Of a stretch of 64,000 nt of DNA, positions 39,385 through 50,741 are shown one piece after another. Made by a program: the position numbers and the translations under genes. The notes beneath the pieces were generated by a model, which searched no databases, had not been told where the DNA came from, and saw only the letters and a list, made by a program, of their open reading frames with translations. Positions within the stretch are counted from its first letter, which is position 1; the number at the start of each line of letters is the position of its first letter. The stretch spans positions 186,001-250,000 of the forward strand of contig JADFUC010001811.1 in the NCBI GenBank assembly GCA_019722365.1, given 5' to 3'. Source of the stretch: Lithospermum erythrorhizon. Lineage: Eukaryota > Streptophyta > Magnoliopsida > Boraginales > Boraginaceae.

Positions 39385-40163
39385 CTACTTGACATCTTTA
39401 TACCCGACGGGTGCTAAGAAACCGGCCCCACAAGGTCTATGCCACGTGATGGCGAAAGGCATTTGACAAAACATCGTAGACATTATCATATTGGCCGAGA
39501 AATGCATCTCTCAACATACATCGCACTTCTTCACATTACCCATGGCATCTTTTCAGTTTATAAGCGGGCCGTAATAGCAAGTACCCGCCCCGGTGATTTT
39601 TAAGGAAAAATCACGTTCACTCTGGGCGCGCCCACATATGTGTCCCTCGAAATATACAGGTCTTCGATCGAGGATACCCTAAACTAAAGCGGTTAAGCAT
39701 TCATGAGGTACAAATTGCCTTGGAACAATTATTAGGAATCTCCTGTAATCTCCGTGGATCAATTTATCTTCCAAATACTGTCTTCCGGAGTTATCCATTT
39801 ACCATGTATCGAGCCATCGACTCCTCCACCGGCAATTCTTCCCAAGATCGGAAGTGGCAAGTAATGCACTCCTCGTGTGAATAGGATGCCCTGCACTCTG
39901 GCTACGGACTCCTAGGGGCAAGTCCGTAAATATGTAGTCAATGAGAGAGGTGTGTCCAGATGTTCATTTTAAGTGACCAAGATATGTTCAAACAAGATGG
40001 CTCTAACCTCTCTTTCATCGCCGGCATTTATATTTGACGCAGTGTCTCGCTTTTTGAACTCCACAGCCCCTTTAACTGCTCTCACAAACCAATTTTAACG
40101 CCCCACCCACAAATACTGATTCGAGCGCAGTCAGGCTACTGGAGTCCTCAAGTGACTACGGCC

Positions 40164-40385
40164 TCATACCTCAGCCTTCCTTCTTCGCTGGGTTGCAGTT
40201 TTGAAAGAGAATCCCAAGGGCATATATTCGGAATACTCCGCCTCGGCCTCTATTGTACTCCCCGATCCCTTCCTCTCTCTCATTGCTTGCTCCATCAACG
40301 CATAACTTCCATCCGGGGCTTCATCGAGGTTTCTTCCAGAAGTCTCCTGAATCTCCTCGATCCGAGCGCATATTCCAGCCCACAA
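40164..40385 (-). pseudogene. gypsy RNase H fragment
   Basis: The minus-strand frame contains a Gly/Ser-rich turn followed by EYMPLGFSFKTAT, corresponding to the EYALRFxFKATNNEAEYEA region of plant gypsy RNase H. The order between RT and integrase fits. Frame breaks flank it. Confidence 0.65.
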
Positions 40386-40999
40386 TGAAATAGGTCAATG
40401 TCTAGGCTTTATGTTAGTCCCTGTGAATACTTACCTTCAAACTCACTCTAGTCTACTAGCCCAGTGACACCTGTAGGTTGACATGATCCTCTTAATAAAG
40501 ATCGTCAATATTTCTTTGACGTGGGATGCCATTCAAAATAAGCTTTACCGGCATTTACAATGACAAACAAATTTGTTTGATCAAGTGGGTACGACTCTCC
40601 GCCCATGGAGGACGCCGCCTCACATAGCAAATACAATAGCAACCGAGTACCACCTTCCTCCCCGACCAGTGACATCGCTGCATCGCCCCTGAACGGCAGG
40701 TATAATCTGTTGTTTCTTCTTCGACTTTCGGGCCTTGTGGGGCAACTCGGGGAGACGCCAGAGCAATATTTTTTTAATTATTCTAGTGCCTTTTCACATT
40801 CTCGAGTCCTGTAGAAAAGTTCTCGGAGTTTACTCTTTCCCCGAAACGGGAGACCTGACGCCCAACTTTGAGATGACCGCTCAAAGCCGCTGTGCACTAG
40901 CTTTTTGGACCTCTTGTAGAGGAGGCCCATCTTCAAAATTTCATCTTTGCCTGATCTCTCGCCGGGCTTGTTTATCATAAAACCAACAGAACTTGCTGT

Positions 41000-41854
41000 A
41001 TAACACACTCAAAGGAACATTGTGGTTTATTCTTGCCGTGACAACTTCAATACTTCAAGAGTTTCTTCCAAGTTCTTCAAGTGATCCTCGCTCCTTCGAC
41101 TCTTTACAAGCATGTCATCGACATATATCCTTGCTTCTCCTAATCAGCTTTTAAATAATCTTCAATTCAATATTCTTTTGATAAGTAGCCCCGTGATTCT
41201 TTCAACCGAAAGGCATTTCCAACAATAGAGGCTATATTCTCTATGAAGGTGCCATCTTTATGTGTAAGAATACTAAGTGTATCTCGGAAAGCGCCTAGAA
41301 GTCGAATACCTCAAGTCCCACTCTATCTAATTAACCTTCCTAAGCATGGCAAGGGATAATAATCTTTTCAAGTTCAAAGCCAGTAAAAATCGATGCACAT
41401 TCTTCATTTATTGTTAGACTTTTTCACCATAACCACATTGGCTATCCATTCGGGAAATCGCGAATCCTCGGATCTTCTACGCTTATCAGTCTCGACCTCC
41501 TCAGGCGGTAAGTACCTTTTCGCCTGAAAAGTTCTTCTTTTTTCGCTCGAGTTCAAGGAGGCCACCCAGAGACGACATGGTAAAAGTTCTCGTATTTATT
41601 CTATTATTATCGGCTAATTCTCATCATATTTAAGTGCTTAATGTTAACGGTATCTTTATGCATGAAAGGTGGAGGAGCTTTGTACCTATTCTGAAAGTCC
41701 TGGACCTTTGTTCTTCATGAAAAGGAATAGACTCTAGCTCCTCGTGCGGCTCTCCGTGCTTATCGCTTTTCTTTTCTTTGGGGTCGTTTATCCCGACACC
41801 ACTTCTACCCCTAGAATGCGGGTATTGCATTTCTCGTTTTTGCACAGGAGGCAT
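41000..41854 (-). pseudogene. gypsy reverse transcriptase fragment
   Basis: Minus-strand IYVDDM at 41111-41128 is the polymerase active-site motif. At 41630-41854 the frame HGEPHEELESIPFHEEQRSR, then TFRIGTKL, matches the conserved stretch just upstream of RT in Tat-like pol. Intervening sequence is broken by stops. Confidence 0.8.
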
Positions 41855-42779
41855 GTTAAGAGAGACACCCCTCGGTATTGAAAGCTGATAGCATACCCCG
41901 ACCTCTTGGTCCCTCGGAGATTTTTCCCAGCTCCTCCGCCTTGTGGGGGAACTTCATCTTTAAGTGGGAGGGGGAAACCATTCAAGAGCCGAGTACCGCT
42001 AACGAAATCATAGCAACAAGATTCCTTCATGCCAACTGTGGTTCCCCAACATCCGGCAACTACTCTAACAAGCAATGAGAGACCTGACCTTCAAAGGATC
42101 ATCATGGGGAAGTTCCAGACCTACGAGCTCTTGTTCGGTGCGTGGATTCTGGTTTCCTGGCTTATGGGCAAGGCTGAGTGTGGCCAAAAGCATATCGACT
42201 CCTCCCGCATACTTTCTCCGGGCATTCGAGGTGTCACCGCCTCCTGCTATGCCTCCATAATTAGTGTCAATCCTTTTCATGTTGGCGCACAACAAGGCTT
42301 ATTGGAGATGGATATCACGGCTGGTGAGGTGTTTTTTTTCCCTTCGCCATGGTCTACTATGGTCTTTTCTTCTTCTCACAATTCCTCAGCTTGACCTCAA
42401 GCATCAACTTTTCGATCTCTCGCCTTCAACAATCGGCATTCATCGTTGTCATGGCCGTGATCTTTAAGTATTATTCACAATATTTACTTTCGGCCCCTCC
42501 GGTTCGGGGAGATTTTTATGTATTTTGTCAAGTCCCAGAGATTCTCTTTCTCCACCGAGCGGTGAATTCTTCCCACCGGTACTCCTCAAGTGGCTATAAG
42601 TCAGGTCTCCTGACTTGCGCCTGCCTCCGGCCATCCTCTTCACGGGGACCTTGCCCCTTTGCCTGAAGGCCACCTCGCCTCCTCAGTTTCTGAGGCAATC
42701 CCACACTCCCGACTCCTTGGGGATTTTCCGCAATTGGCCCCTCCACTTTGGCCTCCTCCGCCTTGAGCTTAATATTCAT
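41788..42779 (-). pseudogene. gypsy gag end and protease-region fragments
   Basis: The frame at 42065-42295 has DTSNARRKYAGGVDMLL and LVGLELPHDDPL, conserved between gag and protease in plant gypsy elements. The frame at 42464-42673 has KIHKNLPEPEGPKVNIVNNT, the segment just before it. The segment at 41788-42075 continues toward RT. These pieces overlap in different frames. Confidence 0.75.
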
Positions 42780-43520
42780 CAGAGAGGAGCTTCACCTCTT
42801 CTAATTTGATGTATTGAATTACGAGCTTAGATAACTTGTTTCAAAAAGTTAGCGTTCCGAGACCACTCTTCGAGGGCCGCATCTCAAATCGTATGAAGAA
42901 TGAAATTACGCAAAAATTCGTTTCGCCATCTGAGCATGGGTCGCCACCTTCTTCAAAACTGACCTATAGTTCACCTATCTTTTGCGTGGGTTGTAAGATT
43001 TTGGAATTGTCTCCAACTACTGCAAATCCCTCGAAGCCTCGAGGGCATAGCTGGCCGCTACTTTCGATTCGCCGCTGCCGTGGATACGGCGCTGAACGCA
43101 GGCCCTTTGACTTCCGCCGTTTTCTTTGAAGATGTCGTCCCAAGGTTCTCCGTATTTCCCATGATCTCATGATTGTGATTATCGATCACCACAACGGGCG
43201 CCCACCGATGCAAGCGCATTTTGGCGAGTGGCCTTCGGACCGGGCCGTGGGTCATCTTTTATCTATCACATCTCTTTCTCGTAGCTCACCGGGTCGGACG
43301 GGTGTCTATATCATTATCCCTTGCCCACGCTGGAGGTCTCCAGTAGGGACTACCGTGTCTTTTGTGATTGTTCATCCCTGCCTGGTCAGCGACCACCCCC
43401 CGCTAATGCACTCCTTAGTCGAGCACGAGTTCCTCGCTCGCTGGGTAACTTTGATTCCATAATGTCGACTGGCAAGTGTTTCCAGGTCTCGAGTATGCTC
43501 CGGTACCTAGACCACACCTA

Positions 43521-45010
43521 AGTTTCATCTACGGCAAAGTTAGAACTTGCTTTAAGTGGAGTTTAAGATCGTAGATTTTATGCGTAACAAAAATAGCATT
43601 ACCTTTTAAAGAACAATTATGTGAGTATCGAGGATAAAGGAGGCTTGGGTGGGGGACACGCAAGCACCCCAAGAGGAGACAAAAAAAGACTTTCAATAAA
43701 TGTCCTATCACAAAAATGGTCCAATAAAAACTCTTATTTATATTATCTATCTTTATAAACAAAAACCTCCTTACATATATATATGTGATGTAGTAATAAA
43801 TTAATTAATACTCCAACGTTCTTGATCGAATTATGTCTCCTAGCTAAACCCAAGATCGAATAATTATTTGGAGGCAATTAATTTCGTTGATCATATAAAT
43901 GCAACTTAGGTTTACACTTTTACATTTGCCTCATTATTTAAATTAAATACACTTCGTTCTCTCATATAAGTACATACTAACTCGTGTATGATAAATTGAT
44001 AATAGTACGTCATTGTATCACGTAGTATTAGTTATGAATGTCATTGTATAATACGTCATTATTGTATAATAATTATGAAAAAAACTATATGCTTAACTCG
44101 TGTGCAATTTTGATCTTCAAGCATGTCATTATTCATAATTTGCCCAACATCAAATATGAATGTCATGCTTGAAGATCGAAATTGTATAATAATAAACTTA
44201 TTTTTATTCTAAAGGTCAAAACTAACGAACTTAGTAGTTTTATTAACATATATAATTTTAATTTGAGTTACAATTATATGTTAATAAAATAAAATATTTT
44301 AAAACTGCTTCCACTATATTTGATATGCTTCAAATTATAGTAGAAGAAAAAGTGTCAAAAATAATTAAAATCTTAAAATCAACTATGAAATTCAAAATGA
44401 CAATCTCAGCTTTATGGGATGGAGTAGAAAAGAATGTAATAATGTAGTTTGGTTTCTTATCATTCATAATGTATTTAGTATCTATCACTTGTTTTTTGTA
44501 CGAGTTATTAGATCCAATTCATTTTAATCTATTTTTTCATTTTTTTTATGTTTCTTTGCCCATTAATTTCTTTTGATTCATTATTATAATAATTAAATTT
44601 AATATCACTAGATTTGCCTATAAAAATATTCTCACAATATTATTTTCTTTGAATTTTTATAATTTGATCAAAAAATAATTGAAGGTAAAAAATATGTACG
44701 AAAAAATAAAAAGGTCAATTAAGTTGAGTTGGAGATAGTATAATGTAGTTTAGATTCATGTCATTGTAATATTTGAGTAATTTTAATACTTTGGTTCAAA
44801 TATTGATATTTAAGAAATAAACTAGGTAAAAATTTATTTTATTCACTTATTGATCATAGACAATGGAGGAATAGTAAGCATGCATGCATCCAAAATATTG
44901 CCTATGGTTTAACCAACTTCTTAAAGTAAAACTTTTATGCATACGCATAATTTATTTTATAACCTCTAATGAAGTTATTACATACTTATTAATGCATCTT
45001 TATTATCACA
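43521..45010. other. AT-rich intergenic DNA containing a hairpin
   Basis: No coding region is supported. An 80-nt inverted repeat (44105-44184) is listed separately. The stretch to 45010 is the presumed 3' flank of the LBD-like gene. Confidence 0.45.
44105..44184. repeat. 80-nt near-perfect inverted repeat (hairpin)
   Basis: The left arm CAATTTTGATCTTCAAGCAT is matched by the right arm, which read on the other strand is CAATTTCGATCTTCAAGCAT; pairing continues loosely into TTCATA. The stem is about 30 bp with one mismatch in the first 21 and a small internal loop, and the terminal loop is about 25 nt. A transcript from either strand would fold into a stem-loop of miRNA-precursor size. No promoter evidence is available. 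A tiny MITE or chance palindrome are alternatives. Confidence 0.8.
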
Positions 45011-46132
45011 TTACTTGGTCCAAGTAGGGCGACCTAATGTTAAGTCCAAGGTAAAATATTTATTGTCGTCTTCATCATCATCAGAAGAATTTGCAGGTGC
45101 CTCAGGATCATTCATAACTTGGCAATTCTCTTGTTGATTATTGATAGTAGATGGCTCACCCCTTTCGAAATTACTCGATGGTATTCCTGAAGGATTATTT
45201 GTTATTGGCCCATCATCAAACAAATGCATTTGCCACTGATTATCAATGTACCCTATGATATCATCGGCAGGTAGGTAATTGTTTGCGTCGATAAAATCTA
45301 TCATCATCTGATCACTTATGTTATCAGGTCCCTCCAGAGGGGCGATTATTTCTCCATTCAGAATACGACGAACAGCAGAATAACATTCCGCCCAATGGCC
45401 TGATCTGAGAAGGCCATCCAAGCCGTTCACTGGATCAAGGAGCCACCCACATAGTTTATAGAGTAAAGACACCAATAACCCTTCACAAAAATATCCAAGA
45501 ATAAATGTATCAGTAATTATAGATTAGATTTATATTTGGGGTTGAATTTATTATTTACGACGGAACTAGAACTAAAACTTATGAAAAAAAACAAAAAAAT
45601 TGGTTGGAAGGGAGAGAAACTTGAAAAAGTTGTAAAATTTGTTGTGTTGGGAAATATTATGAAAATATAGAGTGGATTTTCAAAATCTATCGAAACCTTC
45701 TATTTACTTAATTGATATGGAAAAATATATATTTTCCCAATGAATAAAAACGCGTGGAAGAATTCAAATGGTTTGATTAAAAAGGAAAAAAAGAAATAGC
45801 ATTTGTTAAGTCACATAATATGTGTTGCCTATACTACGACCTTTATGAGGTGCATATATATTAGAAAAATCGTTTTTATTTTTTATGCAAATAACTTTTT
45901 ATTAATATAATGTTCCAAAAGAAGTAATTACTTTTTCCAAGAAACTAAGGTAACCTGCACGAGAAGGCCTAGGGGTGGCACTCAGAAGATCCAAGAGCTC
46001 ATTAGGATCATAGTATTGAACCAAAATAGCAATAGCCATGGCTTGCCAAAAGGGTGAGTTCATCCAATCTATAAAGGTAGTACCAGATACAGAGTGGTAC
46101 TTCCTGAAGCAATCGTTGCACACATAATACAT
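45011..46132 (-). CDS. Class II LOB-domain-like protein with degenerate zinc finger
   Basis: Exon 1 is 45955-46132, the intron 45481-45954 (GT donor at 45954-45953, AG at 45482-45481), and exon 2 is 45011-45480; 215 residues. The spliced junction reads TPRPSRAGLLVSLLYKLCGW, aligning with the class II LOB wording LRPALFRSLLYEACGR, and DPVNGLDGLLRSGHW aligns with NPVNGAVGLLWTGNW. The protein ends with LDLTLG, a usual class II tail. LOB proteins are plant nuclear DNA-binding regulators; class II members include nitrogen-response repressors. The finger should be CX2CX6CX3C. Here it is CNDCFRKYHSVSGTT, so ligands 3 and 4 are Val and Thr. Both exons are otherwise open and a TATA box lies upstream, so it may be expressed. 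Either a diverged paralogue with altered DNA binding or an early pseudogene. Confidence 0.78.
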
Positions 46133-46235
46133 TTTCTGAAATGATTTGAAGAGTTAAGAAGATATGAGAGAGAAGTGATAACTAAGCTTGAAATGAAATT
46201 CTAAGCCAAGTTGGTGAATAAGGAGAGAGTGGAGC

Positions 46236-46251
46236 CATCTATTTATAGTAA
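46236..46251 (-). promoter_or_regulatory. TATA box of the LBD-like gene
   Basis: On the minus strand the sequence is ACTATAAATAGATGG, a near-consensus plant TATA box about 105 bases upstream of the ATG at 46132. It is the best core-promoter match seen in the window. Confidence 0.65.
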
Positions 46252-47688
46252 TTTTTCTTAATAAAATATAAATGCAATAAGAAGAGTATTTAATATAGCG
46301 TGACATGGATCCTCAAATAAAATACCACCTTCATTCAAAAAAAAAAATCTCTAAGTTTAATTTTTTAATAGTCGAAAGCAACAAATTTAATAATTTAAAT
46401 TAATATTTATAATTTTAATGTTAATCAAAATTATCATTAGTTAATAATTTTAATATGAGTACAAAATTTTAAAGTATTATACAACAAGCAAGTAAAAAAT
46501 GTGAGTACAAAATTATTTAAAATTGGACAGTGTAATACGGAGTATATATAAGTGTAAAGTATGTATGTAATTAATGCAATTTTATGATAATCTGTGTAAT
46601 TAATGCGTATAATAATGACATTCTTTACGGGATGGATTGCACACTTGCATAGAGAACTACGGAGTATATCTCATGAAAGGTAAATTGTACTTAGATATAG
46701 TACTCCGTTTTTTTATATTTGTCGTACTAGCCAATTACATATAGATTAAGAAAAGAAAAATTTAGAAAAAAAATATATTGAAAAATATAGAAATATAATT
46801 TTCTATACTAGAATGATAAATATTTTAAAAAAAAATTTAGGACTAAAACAACAAAATAAAGAAAATGAAAATGAATCGAGTATAATAGCAATAGCAAGCA
46901 CAAAAATGTGTTATGCAAAAAACTATTTCGGGTATTGTATGTGCTATGCAAATTTTGTTTTAACACGTTACTGAATAAATCTATCCTATATATAATGTGA
47001 AAAATAGATAATTAGAAGTTATTATGTGAAGTCCATGTTCTTAATGGATAGTTAGCACATACATATGTCAACTTTGTGGGAATTATAATATTTGATGGTT
47101 ACCTATTACGGAGTATTTGTTAAATATGTTATAATTGTATGTCTTATATTTGTTAAGATTATATTTTTATATTTGACTTTTAAGGAGGTCAATTATAATC
47201 TATGGAAAATGTTAAATTACACTGATTTCACTTATTTATCTATTCAATTATTCTCTTTTCATTTTTCTTCCCTTATACATGTTATATAATTTTAGTAATA
47301 TCATACCAATTATATAAAAATAATAATTAAATAAGTAATGAATTCGCATTGCTAAACTCAGGCGCCACCGATAACTAATTATTACGTGAGTATAAATTTG
47401 AAAGAAAAATTTATCGGGAAACGATATTTGGTGAATATGTGATAATAAGATTATTCAATTTTATTTAGTTATTTAATTTTTTACTTTAACTACTCTATTT
47501 ATTTGTATCCCTTTTAATAAATAGTATCCCCTGACCGTTATATGCGGAAAATCGTGAATAGTTAGGGACAACTTTTCTAAAGACGAGTAAAGTAATGCAC
47601 ATTAAATACTCTTCATAGTTGTCTAAGTAATTAAAACGTCTGATTTATTAATAAAAAAAATATCAACTTTAAAATGGAGAGAGTATTA
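46252..47688. other. Intergenic DNA with MITE-like fragments
   Basis: AT-rich. TACTCCGT-type termini at about 46533-46545 and 46700 suggest worn Stowaway-type ends, one possibly pairing with CGAGTA near 46880, but I could not define complete elements. No gene is supported; the frame at 47092-47289 is low complexity. Confidence 0.4.
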
Positions 47689-47905
47689 CTTCCTTTTATC
47701 CCACTTATAATTGTAACTTTAAATTTTATCTTAAATATATTTGTTTGTGCTATATAATATTTTATAAAGAAATATATCAATAGAAAAAGTTTGAAATTTA
47801 TTTTTCATTGATATAGTTTTCATCAAGTATTATACAATACAAACAAAAATATCTATGGTCAAAGTTCAAAACTAAAAGTGGACAATCTTTATGGGATGGA
47901 GGGAG
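47689..47905. mobile_element. Stowaway-type MITE
   Basis: 217 bp between TA dinucleotides (47687-47688 and 47906-47907). The left end CTTCCTTTTATCCCACTTAT pairs with the right end, which on the other strand is CTCCCTCCATCCCATAAAG. AT-rich, no coding capacity. Confidence 0.75.
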
Positions 47906-47907
47906 TA

Positions 47908-50741
47908 TTATTTAAATATTTTGTTATTATTTTACAAAAATATTAACATATAATATGTACTATCTAATTTTATATTTATGGATCTGATAGATATATTAAG
48001 TTAAACTATCACTATTACTCAAAAACGATTGATTGAATAAAAATATTATACGGAGTACTAAATTGGAATGAAGGGTGTATCATTTTTGCAGGTTTCCATT
48101 TTTGTAGTAGCTTAACTTGTGGGCCGCCGTACAAAATTTCGTTAGTATAGATATGGTTCATCATTGACTCGTGATGACTTGATTTTAATTATTATAATTA
48201 AAGGTGACACTTCTTATTTGAATGTTAAATGTTATAATCAAATTAAAGGTGAAATTTCTTATTACTACAATACACTTCATAATCAACTGTAATTTGTTAC
48301 ATTAAATAAATTCTTTTATTTCATACATAAAGTCGATCAAAATTGAATATCAATTTCTTGAAAAAATTATAGACATCACGTTTATTTGAACGTACTCTAT
48401 CTTCACACTAGATACCAACATTAAAACTGAGTATCAGAACATACACTTAACCATCTCTCACTATCCTTTAAACATCAAGTAGCCATCCTATCCTTTTATA
48501 ATCCGTTTTGAGTTTTTTAAATTTTTAGCTATATTTGATATCATTATTTTCATTTTCTTCATAATTAATATTATCTCCTTTTTATTTTGCTTTATTTTTA
48601 AGAGGATCAGTACTCCACTTAACCTTTTGACAATTCAAACTATTAACTTTTTTGGTTAGGGTTGTAGTACAAAATAATCTATAATCTGTAATAACGGATA
48701 TAACAATGTATGTTAATAATCTGACTAGAAAAGTACATTCACCCAGTACATGTTAAAATCGGTTCTGTATTTGTATTTTGATCTAATGATTGAACGCGTA
48801 ATCTGCTATCCGTTCGATTGAAGGACAAAAACTCCAAATCAATTATTCACTGATCAAGCAGTATTTAGTCGGTTTCATGGAATGTCACATCCTTACACAG
48901 CTTGGTGTACTTGCGCCATTATAGCATTTCGTGCTACTCCTCTATCATTAATTCATTTTAGAGTGAAACTTCATGTAATATTTTAATAGTTTCAAGTAGA
49001 ATTACTATGCCAGCTGCAAACTATCAATAATTATCTCATACCCTTCTAGAACACAACTAGTCAACTCATGCACTTATAGTAGCCCTACCTAAAGACTAAT
49101 TAAACTCGATAACTGTTCTAGTAACCATAAGTTTATGTAAAAACCTCATAATCCAAAAATTAAGTGGGATTTATGAATTATGACGTTTGTCTCTTAACTC
49201 AAATTTCAAGATTAGGTGACCGTTGCAATACGCTATGCCTACATCATGTACGACATCATGACCTTCCGTACATCCGTACATATGATACTTTCTCAAATTC
49301 TCTCTTAGCTGAATATATTATTCGACTTATAAGCACATCAACGTATATAAGTTATTGCCCTTATCACTTAAGTATCATGTACTCCGAATTTAGTGGCTTA
49401 TACTAGTACGTGATTATTGTGTCACCCGTACTATATAAGCAATTGTTCTAATGCTAAATTATTACGCAATAATTTAACAAAAAATTTGAGATTTATGATC
49501 CGTTTAGATCGTGGTAAATTTAAATTAGGATATAGTTTAAAGATTAAGTTAAGTAATGGTAGTTTGAAGTAAATCGAAGTGAATGTTTAAACTAATATTC
49601 ACCTCCCTCGTTCATTTTTGGATATTGAAGTATTTTATTTATCGAGGTAGATTGAGCCGATCTAAGGTGAAATATATAAGTAAAACAACTATTCAAATCA
49701 ATTGTTACACTCAATTTTTTTAGAAAACCTCCCCACCCCTTTACATCGTGAGAATCGAACCCAAGATGTTTCAATCTCTGGAAGCCTTCTCACCATTAGG
49801 CAAATTAGATGAAAACGGGATGAATTTATGTGAATTATTTTGTCTCGATAAGATTAGGTGGATAGCTACAAATAAAATAGAACCACGAACAGCGTAAATT
49901 TAAAATTTAACCTAGATTCATCTCAATCCAAAAGATCATAAGGGGAGAGTTTTAGTTATTGGTACAAATCCTTTGTTAGAATCACAAAATTAGTACACAT
50001 ATGTTCCTGGCCTACTACATGATTTATCATTAAAAATAAATTGGACAAAATATTAACTTTTGACAAACTCAGTAATCCAGCCATATGTCCAATAATTGGG
50101 TAACTCCTCCTCCATTATCCCATAAATTTAGTCTACTTTCACTTTTCATATCACACAACATATTTTAAGTTATTATACTATATAGTCTACTTGTTAATTA
50201 TTGTACTAGTATTGAGTCATAATTTTGGATGGAGGGTTCAAGCCTTCAAGGGATGTTTTCATGACTTTTATGAGACTTCTTATTTCCTCCATAATCCAAA
50301 CTCAAGTACGATGGAGTGTTGGACCAATGCACCTTATATCCAAGTGTATGGGCTTAAGTACTTGGCCTGGACTAGTTAGTATTTGCGCCGCAGTTCTTAT
50401 ATATCTCAAATTCTCAACAAACATTCTTACTTTTCACTGTTCTAATTTCCTTTTAAAAAAGAATAAATTTAATTGTTCCCAATTAGGGTTGGAGACAATT
50501 TTGTAATAAATAAAACTGTGATTACATTTGTTAAACTTAAAAATATAAAACTTTATAATAAAATAAAAAGATAAAATCTTCCTGCCCTTCCCCACCCCCA
50601 CCCCACAACCACCCACGCATACCTCTCAAATTTCACCATATTCTTCTATTCTTGTCCGTCCAAAATTTCCCGTTCCCTGACCACCACCATCAGTTTCATC
50701 TTGTATTCTTATTCAACCAAACATTGCTCCCAATCACCCAC
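47908..50741. other. Intergenic DNA
   Basis: AT-rich DNA without a supported gene. Small ORFs at 49164-49406 and 50191-50506 have no domain. A SINE-like fragment at 49690-49805 is listed separately. Confidence 0.4.
49690..49805 (-). mobile_element. SINE-like tRNA-derived fragment
   Basis: On the minus strand, TTGCCTAATGGTGAGAAGG resembles an A-box region and GGGTTCGATTCTC, 35 bases on, is a good B box. An A-rich stretch (CTAAAAAAATTGAG) follows downstream. This order fits a tRNA-derived SINE. No target duplication was found. Confidence 0.5.

Larger units (their letters stand above)
37646..43520 (-). mobile_element. Ty3/gypsy retrotransposon (Tat/Athila-like), fragmented
   Basis: Fragments on the minus strand occur in the gypsy order, from high to low coordinates: gag end (42464-42779), protease-region linker (41788-42295), RT (41000-41850, catalytic IYVDDM at 41111-41128), RNase H (40164-40385), integrase core (39169-39384) and integrase C-terminus (38586-38828). 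Each sits in a different short frame, so the polyprotein is broken many times. The block is more GC-rich than its surroundings. Direct repeats of about 67 bp at 38227-38363, just past the integrase, are a known feature of Tat-type elements. No LTR pair was recognised, so the outer limits are approximate. Confidence 0.82.

Noticed and set aside
42029..43521. Many 60-120-codon plus-strand ORFs
   Set aside because: They are shadows over minus-strand gypsy gag-pol fragments in a GC-richer block.
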